This document shows, in pieces, positions 8,756-17,285 of a stretch of 64,000 bases of DNA. This DNA comes from Pseudoleptotrichia goodfellowii (GTDB lineage: Bacteria; Fusobacteriota; Fusobacteriia; Fusobacteriales; Leptotrichiaceae): contig NZ_AP019822.1 of assembly GCF_007990505.1 (NCBI RefSeq), forward strand, positions 1,798,001 to 1,862,000. The letters run 5' to 3'. The position numbers and the translations under genes were made by a program. Under the pieces are notes generated by a model. It was given only the letters and a program-made list of their open reading frames with translations, did no database searches and had not been told where the DNA came from. How positions within the stretch are numbered: the first letter of the stretch is position 1; the number at the start of each line of letters is the position of its first letter.

Positions 8756-9675
8756 TCTTTTATATCCAAATATTTCAATATAATATTAAAAAATATTTTT
8801 ACCGCAATCATCCAGATAACTACTATTAATATATACGATTGAATCACATTATAATCACGATATTTTATACTTTCTACGAGAAATGTACTTATTCCGGGAA
8901 TTATAAATATAACTTCAAGAACAGCCGTTCCGCCTATCACCCACGAAAACTCCGATATTACAGCCGATATAAGTCCGTAAATTACCGGTCTTGCAGCATG
9001 TCTGAATAAAACATATTTCTCTGAAAATCCTCTGCTTATTGCAGCAAGTATATATGTTTTCGTCATCTGTTCCCTAAAATGTATTCTCACTATTCTCGAA
9101 AATTTTCCCATAAGATAAAGAGATATTATAAATATCGAAAGAAAGAAATTCGACAAATCTTTATTAAAGAAAAATGTTGTCAGCTTCCATTTTATCGAGA
9201 AGAAATATATTATGATTATCGCCAATATAAATGACGGTACTGTTTGCGACATCAAAGACAATCCTTTTGTAAATCTGTCAAAAAATCCGTTTCTTTTCAA
9301 ACTTGAAAAATAACCTAAAAAAAATGATAAAAAAGCCGAAATCAAAACTCCGCCTAATCCTATTCCCAATGAATAAGGCAGTCTTGCAAGCATTTCGATT
9401 TTTATATCATTTTTTGTTATAAGGGAAGTTCCCCAATTAAATTTTATGAAATTTCCTATCCATTTCAAATACTGCTCAACAAGGGGTCTGTCGAGTCCCC
9501 ATTCAGCCCTGAGATTTTTAAGATTTTCAGCAGTTACGGGAACTCCTGTAGATCTCAAATAAGTTTCTTCAGGGGATGAAGGAAGCAGTCTTATAAAGAA
9601 AAACACAATAATCGATATTACGAATAATAAACATAATATTTTGACTGTTTCTTTCAATAATTGAGTATACTTCAT
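8752..9675 (-). CDS. ABC importer permease, NikB/DppB type
   Basis: The 307-residue permease begins with a membrane segment and the family motif LLPSSPEETYLRSTGVP, GLDRPLVEQYLKWIGNFIKFNWGTS, followed by five more membrane spans; the EAA loop is AAISRGFSEKYVLFRHAARPVI (about residues 212-233). This is the standard B-type partner of nickel/peptide importers. A good AGGGAGG precedes the ATG. It lies 21 bases after the binding-protein gene. Confidence 0.83.
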   Translation of the reverse strand: MKYTQLLKETVKILCLLFVISIIVFFFIRLLPSSPEETYLRSTGVPVTAENLKNLRAEWGLDRPLVEQYLKWIGNFIKFNWGTSLITKNDIKIEMLARLPYSLGIGLGGVLISAFLSFFLGYFSSLKRNGFFDRFTKGLSLMSQTVPSFILAIIIIYFFSIKWKLTTFFFNKDLSNFFLSIFIISLYLMGKFSRIVRIHFREQMTKTYILAAISRGFSEKYVLFRHAARPVIYGLISAVISEFSWVIGGTAVLEVIFIIPGISTFLVESIKYRDYNVIQSYILIVVIWMIAVKIFFNIILKYLDIKE

Positions 9676-9696
9676 ACTGCTTCCTCCCTGTTATAT

Positions 9697-11262
9697 CTAT
9701 TTAACCGTTAAATCAGCTCTTACTATATAATAATCCGCTCCCCAGACTTCATAATCCTTAACTTTATCAGACAATCCCACATACCATATCGGATCTACAA
9801 GGAAAAGAACAGGTCTGTCTTTTTTCAATATATTCTGTGCTTCCACAGCCAATTTTATCATTTCCTGCTGATCTCCTGTAGCATCTAATTTTTTCATAAC
9901 ATCTTCAAATTCTTTTGAAGCATATCCTGTGTAATTGTTACTTGCTTTAGGTCTGAAAAATTGATTTAAAGAGAATGTAGGCACTCCTGTAGATGCAGTA
10001 TGTTGTGCATATAGCATTATATCAAATTTTTTACTTGCTCCCACTTCTCCTATATTTTCGGAAATTTCAGTTTTTGCATCAATTCCCATTTTTTTCAACT
10101 GTGAACTCATAACTTGCATAAGAGTTACCAAATCAGGTCTTTGAGGATAAGTTACCAATGTAAGGGAAAGAGGTTTTCCGTCTTTTTCTCTTATTCCCTG
10201 AGCATTAAGTTTCCATCCTGCTTCGTCCAACAAACTTGCAGCTTTATTTACATCACTTGACACATCCGCTTTTCCTGCGAAAGGGAAATATCCCGCAAAG
10301 AATCCTGTAGGTTTTTTACCTCCGTGCAAAGAAGCTATAAGTTCATCTCTGTTTATAGCCAAATCCAATGCTTCTCTCACTTTTACATCACTTAACGCTT
10401 TATTTGTCATGTTTACAAAAGCGAAGTACTGATATCCTACTTCCATCGGTTTCAATATATGCCCTGATTTTTGAAGAGATTCTGCAAATTCCGAAGGAAT
10501 CGACACTGCAATATCAAGTTCGTTACTTTCAAATGCCAATTTTAAAGCATTAGGGTCTTTAAATTCTTTTACTGTTACATTCGGTCTTTTTTCCGCATCA
10601 GGGAAATATTTGTTAGGTACTAATTTTACTTCCGTATTCGGAGTAAGACTTTCTACAGCAAAAGGTCCTGTAAATATAAATTCACCTTTATCATTTACTT
10701 TGTAAATAACATTAGTCCATTCAGCCAAAACAGCTTTCATAATTTTTGTAGGTTTTTCGGATTTTATATTAACCGTAAATTCGTCAACAGGACTAAATTT
10801 CAATGCTCCTGCAGTTCCTCTTGCTATTGCATTTTTTTCGTTTGTTCTGTTTAACCCCTCAGAAACAGCTTTTGCATCAACTTTTGTTCCGTCTGAAAAT
10901 AAAATATCATTTTTTAATTTTACTTCCCATTCATTGTCACTTTTTTGACTGATAGACTCTACAAGACGAGTATCAAGTTCACCTTTTTTATTTACAAAAT
11001 AAAGGTTTTCCGATATTCCGTGAGATGTCAACGCCCATCCGGTACCTCCGTCTCCCGGATCCAGTCCTGACACAACATATCCCTGTCCGACATTTACAGT
11101 CTTAACTGTTTTAGGCTCTGAAGCTCCTTTTTTATCGCCCTCGTCTTTTCCTTTAGAACATGATATAAAAACAAGCAAAACTGCCATCATCATTAAAAGT
11201 ATTTTGTTCATTTTCAATTTTAAACTCGGAGCATTTGCTCCCGAATAATTTTCCTTTTTCAT
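9697..11262 (-). CDS. Family 5 substrate-binding lipoprotein under B12 riboswitch
   Basis: The 521-residue protein is a family 5 (SBP_bac_5, NikA/OppA-like) binding protein: DLDPGDGG-like start near residue 66, ISENLYFVNKKGELDTRLVESI, and the typical FSDGTKVDAKAV segment. The lipobox FISC places the lipid Cys at residue 35. AGGAGG lies four bases before the first ATG, so translation begins there and leaves 17 residues (with basic LKLK) before the usual signal start. A short inverted repeat (GGAGCA/TGCTCC, 11228-11243) lies in these first codons. The riboswitch upstream points to cobalt or corrinoid-related cargo rather than peptide; nickel is also possible. Confidence 0.83.
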   Translation of the reverse strand: MKKENYSGANAPSLKLKMNKILLMMMAVLLVFISCSKGKDEGDKKGASEPKTVKTVNVGQGYVVSGLDPGDGGTGWALTSHGISENLYFVNKKGELDTRLVESISQKSDNEWEVKLKNDILFSDGTKVDAKAVSEGLNRTNEKNAIARGTAGALKFSPVDEFTVNIKSEKPTKIMKAVLAEWTNVIYKVNDKGEFIFTGPFAVESLTPNTEVKLVPNKYFPDAEKRPNVTVKEFKDPNALKLAFESNELDIAVSIPSEFAESLQKSGHILKPMEVGYQYFAFVNMTNKALSDVKVREALDLAINRDELIASLHGGKKPTGFFAGYFPFAGKADVSSDVNKAASLLDEAGWKLNAQGIREKDGKPLSLTLVTYPQRPDLVTLMQVMSSQLKKMGIDAKTEISENIGEVGASKKFDIMLYAQHTASTGVPTFSLNQFFRPKASNNYTGYASKEFEDVMKKLDATGDQQEMIKLAVEAQNILKKDRPVLFLVDPIWYVGLSDKVKDYEVWGADYYIVRADLTVK

Positions 11263-11294
11263 TATTCCTCCTAAAATTATTTTATATTAATCCG

Positions 11295-11320
11295 AAAAAA
11301 TCGGCTATAAGAGCCGATTC
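11295..11320 (-). terminator. Terminator in the riboswitch leader
   Basis: On the minus strand AATCGGCT pairs with AGCCGATT across a five-base loop and is followed directly by a run of six T. It lies between the cobalamin aptamer and the binding-protein start, so it is the likely off-switch formed when the ligand is bound. Confidence 0.75.
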
Positions 11321-11463
11321 AATATACAAATATTTCATATCAAAATAAAAATCTTTAAAAGACATCCCCTAAAAATACCTATGACTTCTTTCAAAAGTTC
11401 TTTTATTCTGAATTATAATAATTTCAGTATATTGAATTTCTCCTTCCAAAAAATTCGAATATA

Positions 11464-11622
11464 TAATTCAGGCAAGTCTTCTGACTAACTTCATCCTACT
11501 CACACCCTTCCCGAAATTTATTTCAGTGGATATTTGCTTTCGTCCGTTTCACAGCAGTGGCGGCTGTATCGGATTTTAACCGATTTCCTTATTAAGTAAA
11601 AAACACCTGAACCTTTGAATTA
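11464..11622 (-). ncRNA. Cobalamin riboswitch
   Basis: The minus strand carries the hallmark conserved parts in order: a 5' region CAGGTG, the core GCCGCCACTG (about 11552-11561), the CGGGAAGG segment, and the B12 box AGTCAGAAGACTTGCCTG (about 11467-11484). About 145 bases further on is an intrinsic terminator, then the ABC importer operon. Adenosylcobalamin or a related corrinoid should repress the operon by early termination. Confidence 0.87.
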
Positions 11623-11653
11623 TATTATACATTAATATTTTCTTTTGTCAATA

Positions 11654-11685
11654 GAAAAAACGGGAGTTTTTCTATGACTCCCGTA
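11654..11685 (-). terminator. Intrinsic terminator of the PTS gene
   Basis: On the minus strand ACGGGAGT pairs with ACTCCCGT over a nine-base loop, followed at once by TTTTTT. It lies about 60 bases after the PTS stop codon and upstream of the riboswitch. Confidence 0.85.
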
Positions 11686-11746
11686 TTCTCAATATTTATA
11701 TTCTTTTTATTAATTTTACAAATATAAAACTCTATCTTAAAATTTC

Positions 11747-13306
11747 CTACTCTCCTGTCAAACTTCCTTTGTTTAGTTTTTTAAATCTTGAGAAGAAGAA
11801 TGTTAAACCAAATGCTAATCCAAATGCAGCCAGTGAAGCGATCCAAAACGACCCTCTATTTTTGGATATTGACAAAAATGCTAAAGCTAGTCCTCCTACA
11901 CCTATTCCTGCCGCTAAAACATTAAAAGCAGTACATATTACAGCTCCTACTGCAGAACCTATTAATGATGCATAAAAAGGATACATATATTTTAAGTTAG
12001 CACCAAACATTGCAGGTTCTGTAATTCCAAACCATGCCGAAACAGTCGCAGATAATGAAACAGATTCCTGTTTTTTATCTTTTTTATATAGAAAATAAGT
12101 TGCAAGTACAGCTCCTGATTGAGCTATATTTGATATAGCTATTAACGGCCATATAAATGTTCCACCCTGTGTACCTGACAATTGCAAATCCACAGCTATA
12201 AATGTATGATGCAATCCTGTTATTACTAAAGGTGCGTAAGTTGTTCCAAATATCAATGCTCCTATATATCTTAATCCCGGTGTTTTAAACAAGAATTGGA
12301 ATAAATTTGTTAACCATTCTCCTAATGTTCTTGCTGCAGGTCCTATAAATAATATTGTTAAAAATCCTGTTATTACTAAAGTAGCAAAAGGAACCCAAAC
12401 TAATTTTAATACTTCAGGAGTTCTTTTATCAATAAATTTTTGAATATAACACATTGCTATTCCTGCAAACATTGCAGGTAAAACTTGTGCCTGATATCCT
12501 ATCATCATTATTTTGGCAAACCCTAAATTCAATATATATTTTCCTGCCTCAATTCCGAAAGGATCTTTTCCCATAGGATTTTGAGCATCTTTAAATAAAT
12601 GAGCATATTTTGCAGAACCGTTAATTATAATATCTTTTAAATGTACTCCTGCATCCGACAATTCTCTACTTGAAGAAATATTTCCGTAAACATAAGCATT
12701 TAACATAACTCCTGCTACCAACATAAGTCCTAATACAATTCCCAAAGCTTCATTTCCTTTGAATTTTTTAACTGTAGACCATGTTACCAATACAGGCAAC
12801 ATACCAAATACTGATCCTCCTATCCAATCAGTATAAAGCTTTAAATTAGCTGCTAAAGGATAAATATCCACTAAAGATTTTCCACCTAAAGATTTCATAC
12901 CTTGAGATAAAAAGTTTCCAAATCCAAGCATTAACCCTCCTGCAACTAACGCAGGTATTAACGGAACGAATATTTCAGCCAAATGTGCAACCATTCTTTG
13001 TAAGAAAGGCTGTTTAGTCATTGCAGCTTTCTTAACATCTTCTTTAGATCCCGATTCAATTCCCGACACCCCGATAAAATCTTTATAGAAGTTTCCTACA
13101 TCGTTTCCGATAATAACTTGAAACTGACCGGCATTTGTAAATGTTCCTTTTACAGAATCCAATTTCTGAATATCCTTAGGACTTGCTTTTGCATCATCTG
13201 CCAACGCAAATCTCAATCTTGTCGCACAGTGAGTTACACTTACTACATTCTCCTTCCCTCCGACGAGCTTTAGCAGCTCTTTCGCCTCATCTTTATAACT
13301 TTTCAT
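11747..13306 (-). CDS. treB: PTS EIIBC, trehalose type
   Basis: The start at 13306 has AAGGAGG six bases upstream; the product is about 519 residues. The EIIB domain at the N-terminus has the phosphorylated Cys27 in VTHCATRLRF, and KGTFTNAGQFQVIIG follows. The EIIC domain shows GYQAQV, FGTTYAPLVITGLHHT, VDLQL, and GITEPAMFGANLKY, close to TreB/TreP by eye. It phosphorylates its sugar during import, presumably giving trehalose 6-phosphate. No EIIA domain is attached, and neither a TreA/TreC hydrolase nor a regulator lies beside it. A TreR-like operator upstream supports the substrate; sucrose is the main alternative. Confidence 0.75.
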   Translation of the reverse strand: MKSYKDEAKELLKLVGGKENVVSVTHCATRLRFALADDAKASPKDIQKLDSVKGTFTNAGQFQVIIGNDVGNFYKDFIGVSGIESGSKEDVKKAAMTKQPFLQRMVAHLAEIFVPLIPALVAGGLMLGFGNFLSQGMKSLGGKSLVDIYPLAANLKLYTDWIGGSVFGMLPVLVTWSTVKKFKGNEALGIVLGLMLVAGVMLNAYVYGNISSSRELSDAGVHLKDIIINGSAKYAHLFKDAQNPMGKDPFGIEAGKYILNLGFAKIMMIGYQAQVLPAMFAGIAMCYIQKFIDKRTPEVLKLVWVPFATLVITGFLTILFIGPAARTLGEWLTNLFQFLFKTPGLRYIGALIFGTTYAPLVITGLHHTFIAVDLQLSGTQGGTFIWPLIAISNIAQSGAVLATYFLYKKDKKQESVSLSATVSAWFGITEPAMFGANLKYMYPFYASLIGSAVGAVICTAFNVLAAGIGVGGLALAFLSISKNRGSFWIASLAAFGLAFGLTFFFSRFKKLNKGSLTGE

Positions 13307-13428
13307 AAAGTCCTCCTTCAATAAAATTATTTATAAGTAAATTTTTTTAGTACCTAATTCATACATCTTTCAAATAATAATTTTTGTTTATTTTTTAAAA
13401 TCTGTTTTTATAACATTTCCAAATTACA

Positions 13429-13440
13429 TTGTATATACTA
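13429..13440. promoter_or_regulatory. Possible TreR-type operator
   Basis: TTGTATATACTA differs by one position from the palindrome TTGTATATACAA that I recall for the GntR-family repressor TreR of Bacillus. It lies between the likely promoter and the PTS gene. Such AT-rich 12-mers can occur by chance here. Confidence 0.35.
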
Positions 13441-13541
13441 TTTTTCAAGTAAAACTACATGATTATTCTTCATAAAAATTATATTTAAACAATTTAATCA
13501 TTATTTTAATTTTATAAATTTATATAACTTTCAACAATGAT

Positions 13542-13570
13542 ACTATAAGGTATTATAAAGGAAATGTCAA
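13542..13570 (-). promoter_or_regulatory. Sigma70-type promoter of the PTS gene
   Basis: On the minus strand TTGACA (13565-13570) and TATAGT (13542-13547) are spaced by exactly 17 bases. The decamer CAATGATACT occurs at 13535 over the -10 region and again at 13590 upstream, which could be a regulator half-site. The rest of the 390-base gap before the PTS gene shows no gene. Confidence 0.6.
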
Positions 13571-13692
13571 GCTTTTTTTCTTGCATTTACAATGATACTT
13601 TATTTTTCAACTTTTATTTACTTAGTCCAATATAAGAGCATTGAATTAAACTCATACTCATATACATATTTCCCGTCTTCATATTTATAATA

Positions 13693-14523
13693 TTAAAGCA
13701 GAATATCCTTTACTTCCGAATACAGTTTTTCTTCTTCCTCAGTTTTATTTTTACTGAACAAATCAAGTGGCAGAGTTTTATAATCTATCCTTACACTTTC
13801 ATGTTTTAAAATACTTTCAATACTGTCAAATGTATATTTTCTTTTATTTTTGATAACAATTTGGTTTACATCTACTCCTTTGGAATACAAAATCATAGTC
13901 AGGTAAATATAGTCATTTTCACGCCAATCCATAGGCAAATTCAATTTTTCTTCAAACAAATTATTATATTTAGGCTCTACACCTGTTGCCATTCCTATCA
14001 TAGTAATTTTTTTAGATTTTTTGTTAATTTCTTCAAGAACTTTATCCAAATCATACATTCTATAAAAACAGTTATATCCGAATATCAGATCGTAACTGTC
14101 AATATTCGCTTCTTCAACTTTCTTATTAATATATTTTATATTATTAATATTTTTCAAATCTGCAACAGTTTTTATATAATCAAGATTATCTGAAGAAAGA
14201 TCAAGACAGGTCATCTCACGTGATAATCCGGCAAGATCAAAAGTATAGTTTCCCCAACCGGGACCTATTTCCAAAGTTGTTTCTATTTTAAAATCTTTTA
14301 AAATTTCAAGGACTTTTTCTCTTATTTTTCCTGAATAATCATCAATATTCTCTTCAAATTTTTCAACATTAAAGCCCTCATTTTCAATATGACGACCTAC
14401 ATGCCGTTTCCAGAATTTCTTTTCTTCATCATCGTTGTCTATCCTTATATCCTGTCTTTTTATTTTATCCAGAGCTTTTCTCCAGTCGTTTATTGCATAA
14501 CCTAAATCTACTTTAGGATTCAT
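13693..14523 (-). CDS. Class I SAM-dependent methyltransferase
   Basis: The 276-residue protein has the SAM-binding glycine motif LEIGPGWGNYTFDLA at about residues 84-98, the acidic ribose-binding strand CLDLSSDNLDYIK, and IFGYNCFYRMYD in the motif IV place. The N-terminal 80 residues are helical and charged (YAINDWRKALDKIKRQDIR). No feature reveals the substrate. It is downstream of aroC by about 40 bases and may be co-transcribed with the shikimate genes, though no shikimate role is implied. Confidence 0.7.
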   Translation of the reverse strand: MNPKVDLGYAINDWRKALDKIKRQDIRIDNDDEEKKFWKRHVGRHIENEGFNVEKFEENIDDYSGKIREKVLEILKDFKIETTLEIGPGWGNYTFDLAGLSREMTCLDLSSDNLDYIKTVADLKNINNIKYINKKVEEANIDSYDLIFGYNCFYRMYDLDKVLEEINKKSKKITMIGMATGVEPKYNNLFEEKLNLPMDWRENDYIYLTMILYSKGVDVNQIVIKNKRKYTFDSIESILKHESVRIDYKTLPLDLFSKNKTEEEEKLYSEVKDILL

Positions 14524-14562
14524 TCTTTACCTTCACTACTCCTTTTTACGAATTTTTATTTT

Positions 14563-15666
14563 TTATCTAAATATTCTGTTTTTTTTCGACTCCAGCAACT
14601 GGTCCAGCATCACTATCGCAGTAACCGCTTCAAGTACAACAACAGCTCTCGGTACAATAGCCGGATCATGTCTTCCCGTTACTTCAAGAAAGTCGTCTTT
14701 TTCAGTTTCAAGATTTACGGTCTTCTGTTTTCTTCCTATTGAAGCGGGAGGCTTTATTGCGACTTTAAAGTCTATCGGCATACCGTTCGTTATTCCGCCG
14801 ATTAAACCGCCGTTATTGTTCGTATAAGATTTCACTTCACCTTTTTCATTATAATACATTTCATCATTTGCTTCACAGCCTGTCATTTTTGCTATGGCGA
14901 ATCCTGCACCGAATTCTATCCCTTTTACAGCAGGCACTGAAAACATCATTCTTGCCAGTTCGCTTTCCATACTTTCAAAAAAAGGATTTCCAATTCCCGG
15001 CTTCATTCCTGTTACTGTTATTTCGACTGTTCCTCCTACGGAATCTCTATTTTCCTTAGCTTTTAATATAGTTTCTTCCATTTTCGGAATAATTTCTTCA
15101 TTTAATACAGGCAATATCATCTTTCTCCATTTATCAATATTTTCCTGTGTAATATCAATTTCTTTAAAATCTCTGTCTTGTATATCTTTTATAGATTTTA
15201 TATGTGCTGCTACCAATATCCCTTTTTCTCTAAGCAACTGTTTTGCTATGGCACCTGCAAATACTAACGGAGCTGTTATTCTTCCCGAGAAATGTCCACT
15301 TCCTCTTATATCGTTGAATCCGTTATATCTGTTCATACCCGACCAGTCGGCATGTCCCGGTCTGGGCTTTTTAGCTATCTCACTGTAATCTTTTGACCTC
15401 TGATCTGCATTTCTTATAATCATCGCAAGAGGTGTGCCTGTCGTTTTCCCGTTTAAAAATCCGCTCAATATTTCAAATTCGTCTTTTTCTGCTCTCGGAG
15501 TGGCGAATTCTGATCTTCCCGGAGCCCGTCTTTTCATTTCCTCACGAATAAAATCCAAATCAATTTCCGTTCCTGCAGGTATTCCGTCAATATTTATTCC
15601 CAGTGCTGTTCCGTGAGATTCTCCGAATATTGAAATACAATAGTTTTTTCCGAAATTTGCTCCCAT
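14563..15666 (-). CDS. aroC: Chorismate synthase
   Basis: The 367-residue enzyme converts 5-enolpyruvylshikimate 3-phosphate to chorismate using reduced FMN. Diagnostic features are the N-terminal FGESHG, RPGHADWSGMNRY, SGRITAPLVFAGAIA and ENRDSVGGTVEI motifs and the C-terminal GRHDPAIVPRAVVVLEAV. Length is usual. GAAAGG lies about nine bases before the ATG. It follows aroA but with a 310-base gap filled by repeat elements, so it may have its own transcription start. Confidence 0.95.
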   Translation of the reverse strand: MGANFGKNYCISIFGESHGTALGINIDGIPAGTEIDLDFIREEMKRRAPGRSEFATPRAEKDEFEILSGFLNGKTTGTPLAMIIRNADQRSKDYSEIAKKPRPGHADWSGMNRYNGFNDIRGSGHFSGRITAPLVFAGAIAKQLLREKGILVAAHIKSIKDIQDRDFKEIDITQENIDKWRKMILPVLNEEIIPKMEETILKAKENRDSVGGTVEITVTGMKPGIGNPFFESMESELARMMFSVPAVKGIEFGAGFAIAKMTGCEANDEMYYNEKGEVKSYTNNNGGLIGGITNGMPIDFKVAIKPPASIGRKQKTVNLETEKDDFLEVTGRHDPAIVPRAVVVLEAVTAIVMLDQLLESKKNRIFR

Positions 15667-15691
15667 TTTTGGTTTCCTTTCAATATATTTA

Positions 15692-15776
15692 ATCTTTATG
15701 AGAGCTCATTGCCGCCCTCATACTCCTGCTACCCGCGTTCTCCGCTTCTTCGTCGACTCCGAAAATGCGGGAGCTT
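15692..15776 (-). repeat. Class B hairpin element upstream of aroC
   Basis: This is the one copy outside the toxin locus. Read on the minus strand it has CCCGC at one end, GCGGG later, then AGCAGGAGT and a small hairpin (ATGAGGGC / GAGCTCTCAT region) ending CTCATAAAGATT. The right edge GAAAATGCGGGA is shared with the elements at the toxin-cassette boundaries. Confidence 0.65.
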
Positions 15777-15781
15777 ATTTT

Positions 15782-15908
15782 TCCCGACATTAAAATTTTA
15801 CTTTGAGAAATACGAAACGAAACGTTATAAAAACAACTGTTCGAGCGTAGCGAGTTTGTTGTTTTTATAGTGGAGTGAGTAATTTTGAGTTAGTAAAATT
15901 TTAGTCGG
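15782..15908. repeat. 127-bp long hairpin element between aroA and aroC
   Basis: Arms CGACATTAAAATTTTACT and AGTAAAATTTTAGTCGG pair at the ends; inside, TATAAAAACAAC pairs with GTTGTTTTTATA around the loop GAGCGTAGCGAG. A perfect palindrome (CTACTTTTTTG / TAAAAAAGTAG, 15919-15940) follows and could terminate aroA transcripts. The element at 28844 has the same size and the same following palindrome. Confidence 0.6.
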
Positions 15909-15976
15909 ATAATTTTTGCTACTTTTTTGTAAAAAAGTAGATGAAAATTTTTATAGAATATTTTTTGCTGCATTTT

Positions 15977-17263
15977 TTAAAAAGTAGATATTTCCCCTCC
16001 CATTTTCTCGAAATCTTCCCAAAAATGAGGATAAGATTTTTTAACACTTTCTGCTCCTTCGATAACTATTTCCTTTTCACATCTAGTCGAAGCAATAGCG
16101 AGACTCATTGCGATTCTATGGTCATTCCATGAGTTTACCGTAACTCCGCCTTTGAAGCCGTCAACTCCCTGAATGACAAGACTGTCGCCTATTTCTTCTA
16201 TTTTTGCTCCCAATTTATTCAGTTCCGTTTTAATCGAAGTTATTCTGTCCGACTCTTTTATTCTAAGCCTTTCAGCATTAATAATTCTCGTTTCTCCTTT
16301 GCTCAATGCACCTAACACGGTCAAAATTGGAGCAATATCAGGGCATTGTGAAACATCGATTACTGTACCATGGGTCTTTGAAGGTTTCACAATGATATAA
16401 TCATCATATATTTCAATGTTTGCAACCATTCTTTGAACAATTTCGATTATTTCTCTGTCGCTCTGCAGTGAGTCTTTATTTACATGTAAACATTTAATTT
16501 TGTTATCTCTATTACTTGAAATTATTCCCGCCACAATCCAAAACGCCACTTGGGAATAATCGCCCTCAACTGTATAATCAAAGGGATTATATTTCTGCTT
16601 CCCTTTAATATCGAAAGTTTTATACCCGTTATTTATTATTTCGATTCCTGCAAGTTTTAATATTTCCAACGTCAAGTCAATATATCCTTTGGATTCAAGA
16701 TTTTTGTTTATTACAATTTCCGAGTTTCCTTCCAATAATGGCAAAGCATAAAGTAAGCCTGTTATAAACTGTGAACTTATATTCCCGTCAATTTCATAAA
16801 TTCCTGATTGAAGTTTTCCTTTTATTTCCAACGGCAGTTTTCCTTTTTCGGTTTTATAAAAAATCTTTTGTTTATCGAATATTTTATAATAAGTATCAAG
16901 CGGTCTGTCTACAAGTTTCCCTTTCCCGTCAAAAATAAGTTCATTTTCTTTTGTAAGTCCTACAGGTATTAAAAATCTTATTGTTGAGCCTGACTCATTA
17001 CATTGAATATACTTATTTTCAGTAATGATATTTCCGCTGTTTCCGATTATTTCCAAACAGTTTTCTCCCCGAGTAATTTTCGCACCCCAGTTTTCCATAA
17101 TATCTGTTGTTGTCGTGATATCTACGGAAAATTTCAAGTTGTCAATTTTGGATTTTCCTCCCGATGCCAATGCTGCAGCTATTACTGCTCTGTGAGAATA
17201 GCTTTTTGACGGCGGTATTTCTATTGTCCCGTTCAATATTCCCGGTTTAACTTTTACTTTCAT
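15977..17263 (-). CDS. aroA: 3-phosphoshikimate 1-carboxyvinyltransferase (EPSP synthase)
   Basis: The start at 17263 is chosen because AGGG lies seven bases upstream and the family N-terminus begins there; an earlier start would overlap aroB. The product of 428 residues has SKSYSHR near residue 17, NESGSTIRFLIPVGL, and RIKESDRI, the phosphoenolpyruvate and shikimate-phosphate binding motifs. It makes 5-enolpyruvylshikimate 3-phosphate, the substrate of AroC. It lies 22 bases after aroB. Confidence 0.93.
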   Translation of the reverse strand: MKVKVKPGILNGTIEIPPSKSYSHRAVIAAALASGGKSKIDNLKFSVDITTTTDIMENWGAKITRGENCLEIIGNSGNIITENKYIQCNESGSTIRFLIPVGLTKENELIFDGKGKLVDRPLDTYYKIFDKQKIFYKTEKGKLPLEIKGKLQSGIYEIDGNISSQFITGLLYALPLLEGNSEIVINKNLESKGYIDLTLEILKLAGIEIINNGYKTFDIKGKQKYNPFDYTVEGDYSQVAFWIVAGIISSNRDNKIKCLHVNKDSLQSDREIIEIVQRMVANIEIYDDYIIVKPSKTHGTVIDVSQCPDIAPILTVLGALSKGETRIINAERLRIKESDRITSIKTELNKLGAKIEEIGDSLVIQGVDGFKGGVTVNSWNDHRIAMSLAIASTRCEKEIVIEGAESVKKSYPHFWEDFEKMGGEISTF

Positions 17264-17285
17264 AAAAAATCCCTTTCCGAAGAAA

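Noticed and set aside
11228-11243. GGAGCA/TGCTCC inverted repeat in the first codons of the binding-protein gene, considered as a second terminator
   Set aside because: No T-run follows it on the minus strand, and the true terminator with a T-run lies just upstream at 11295.
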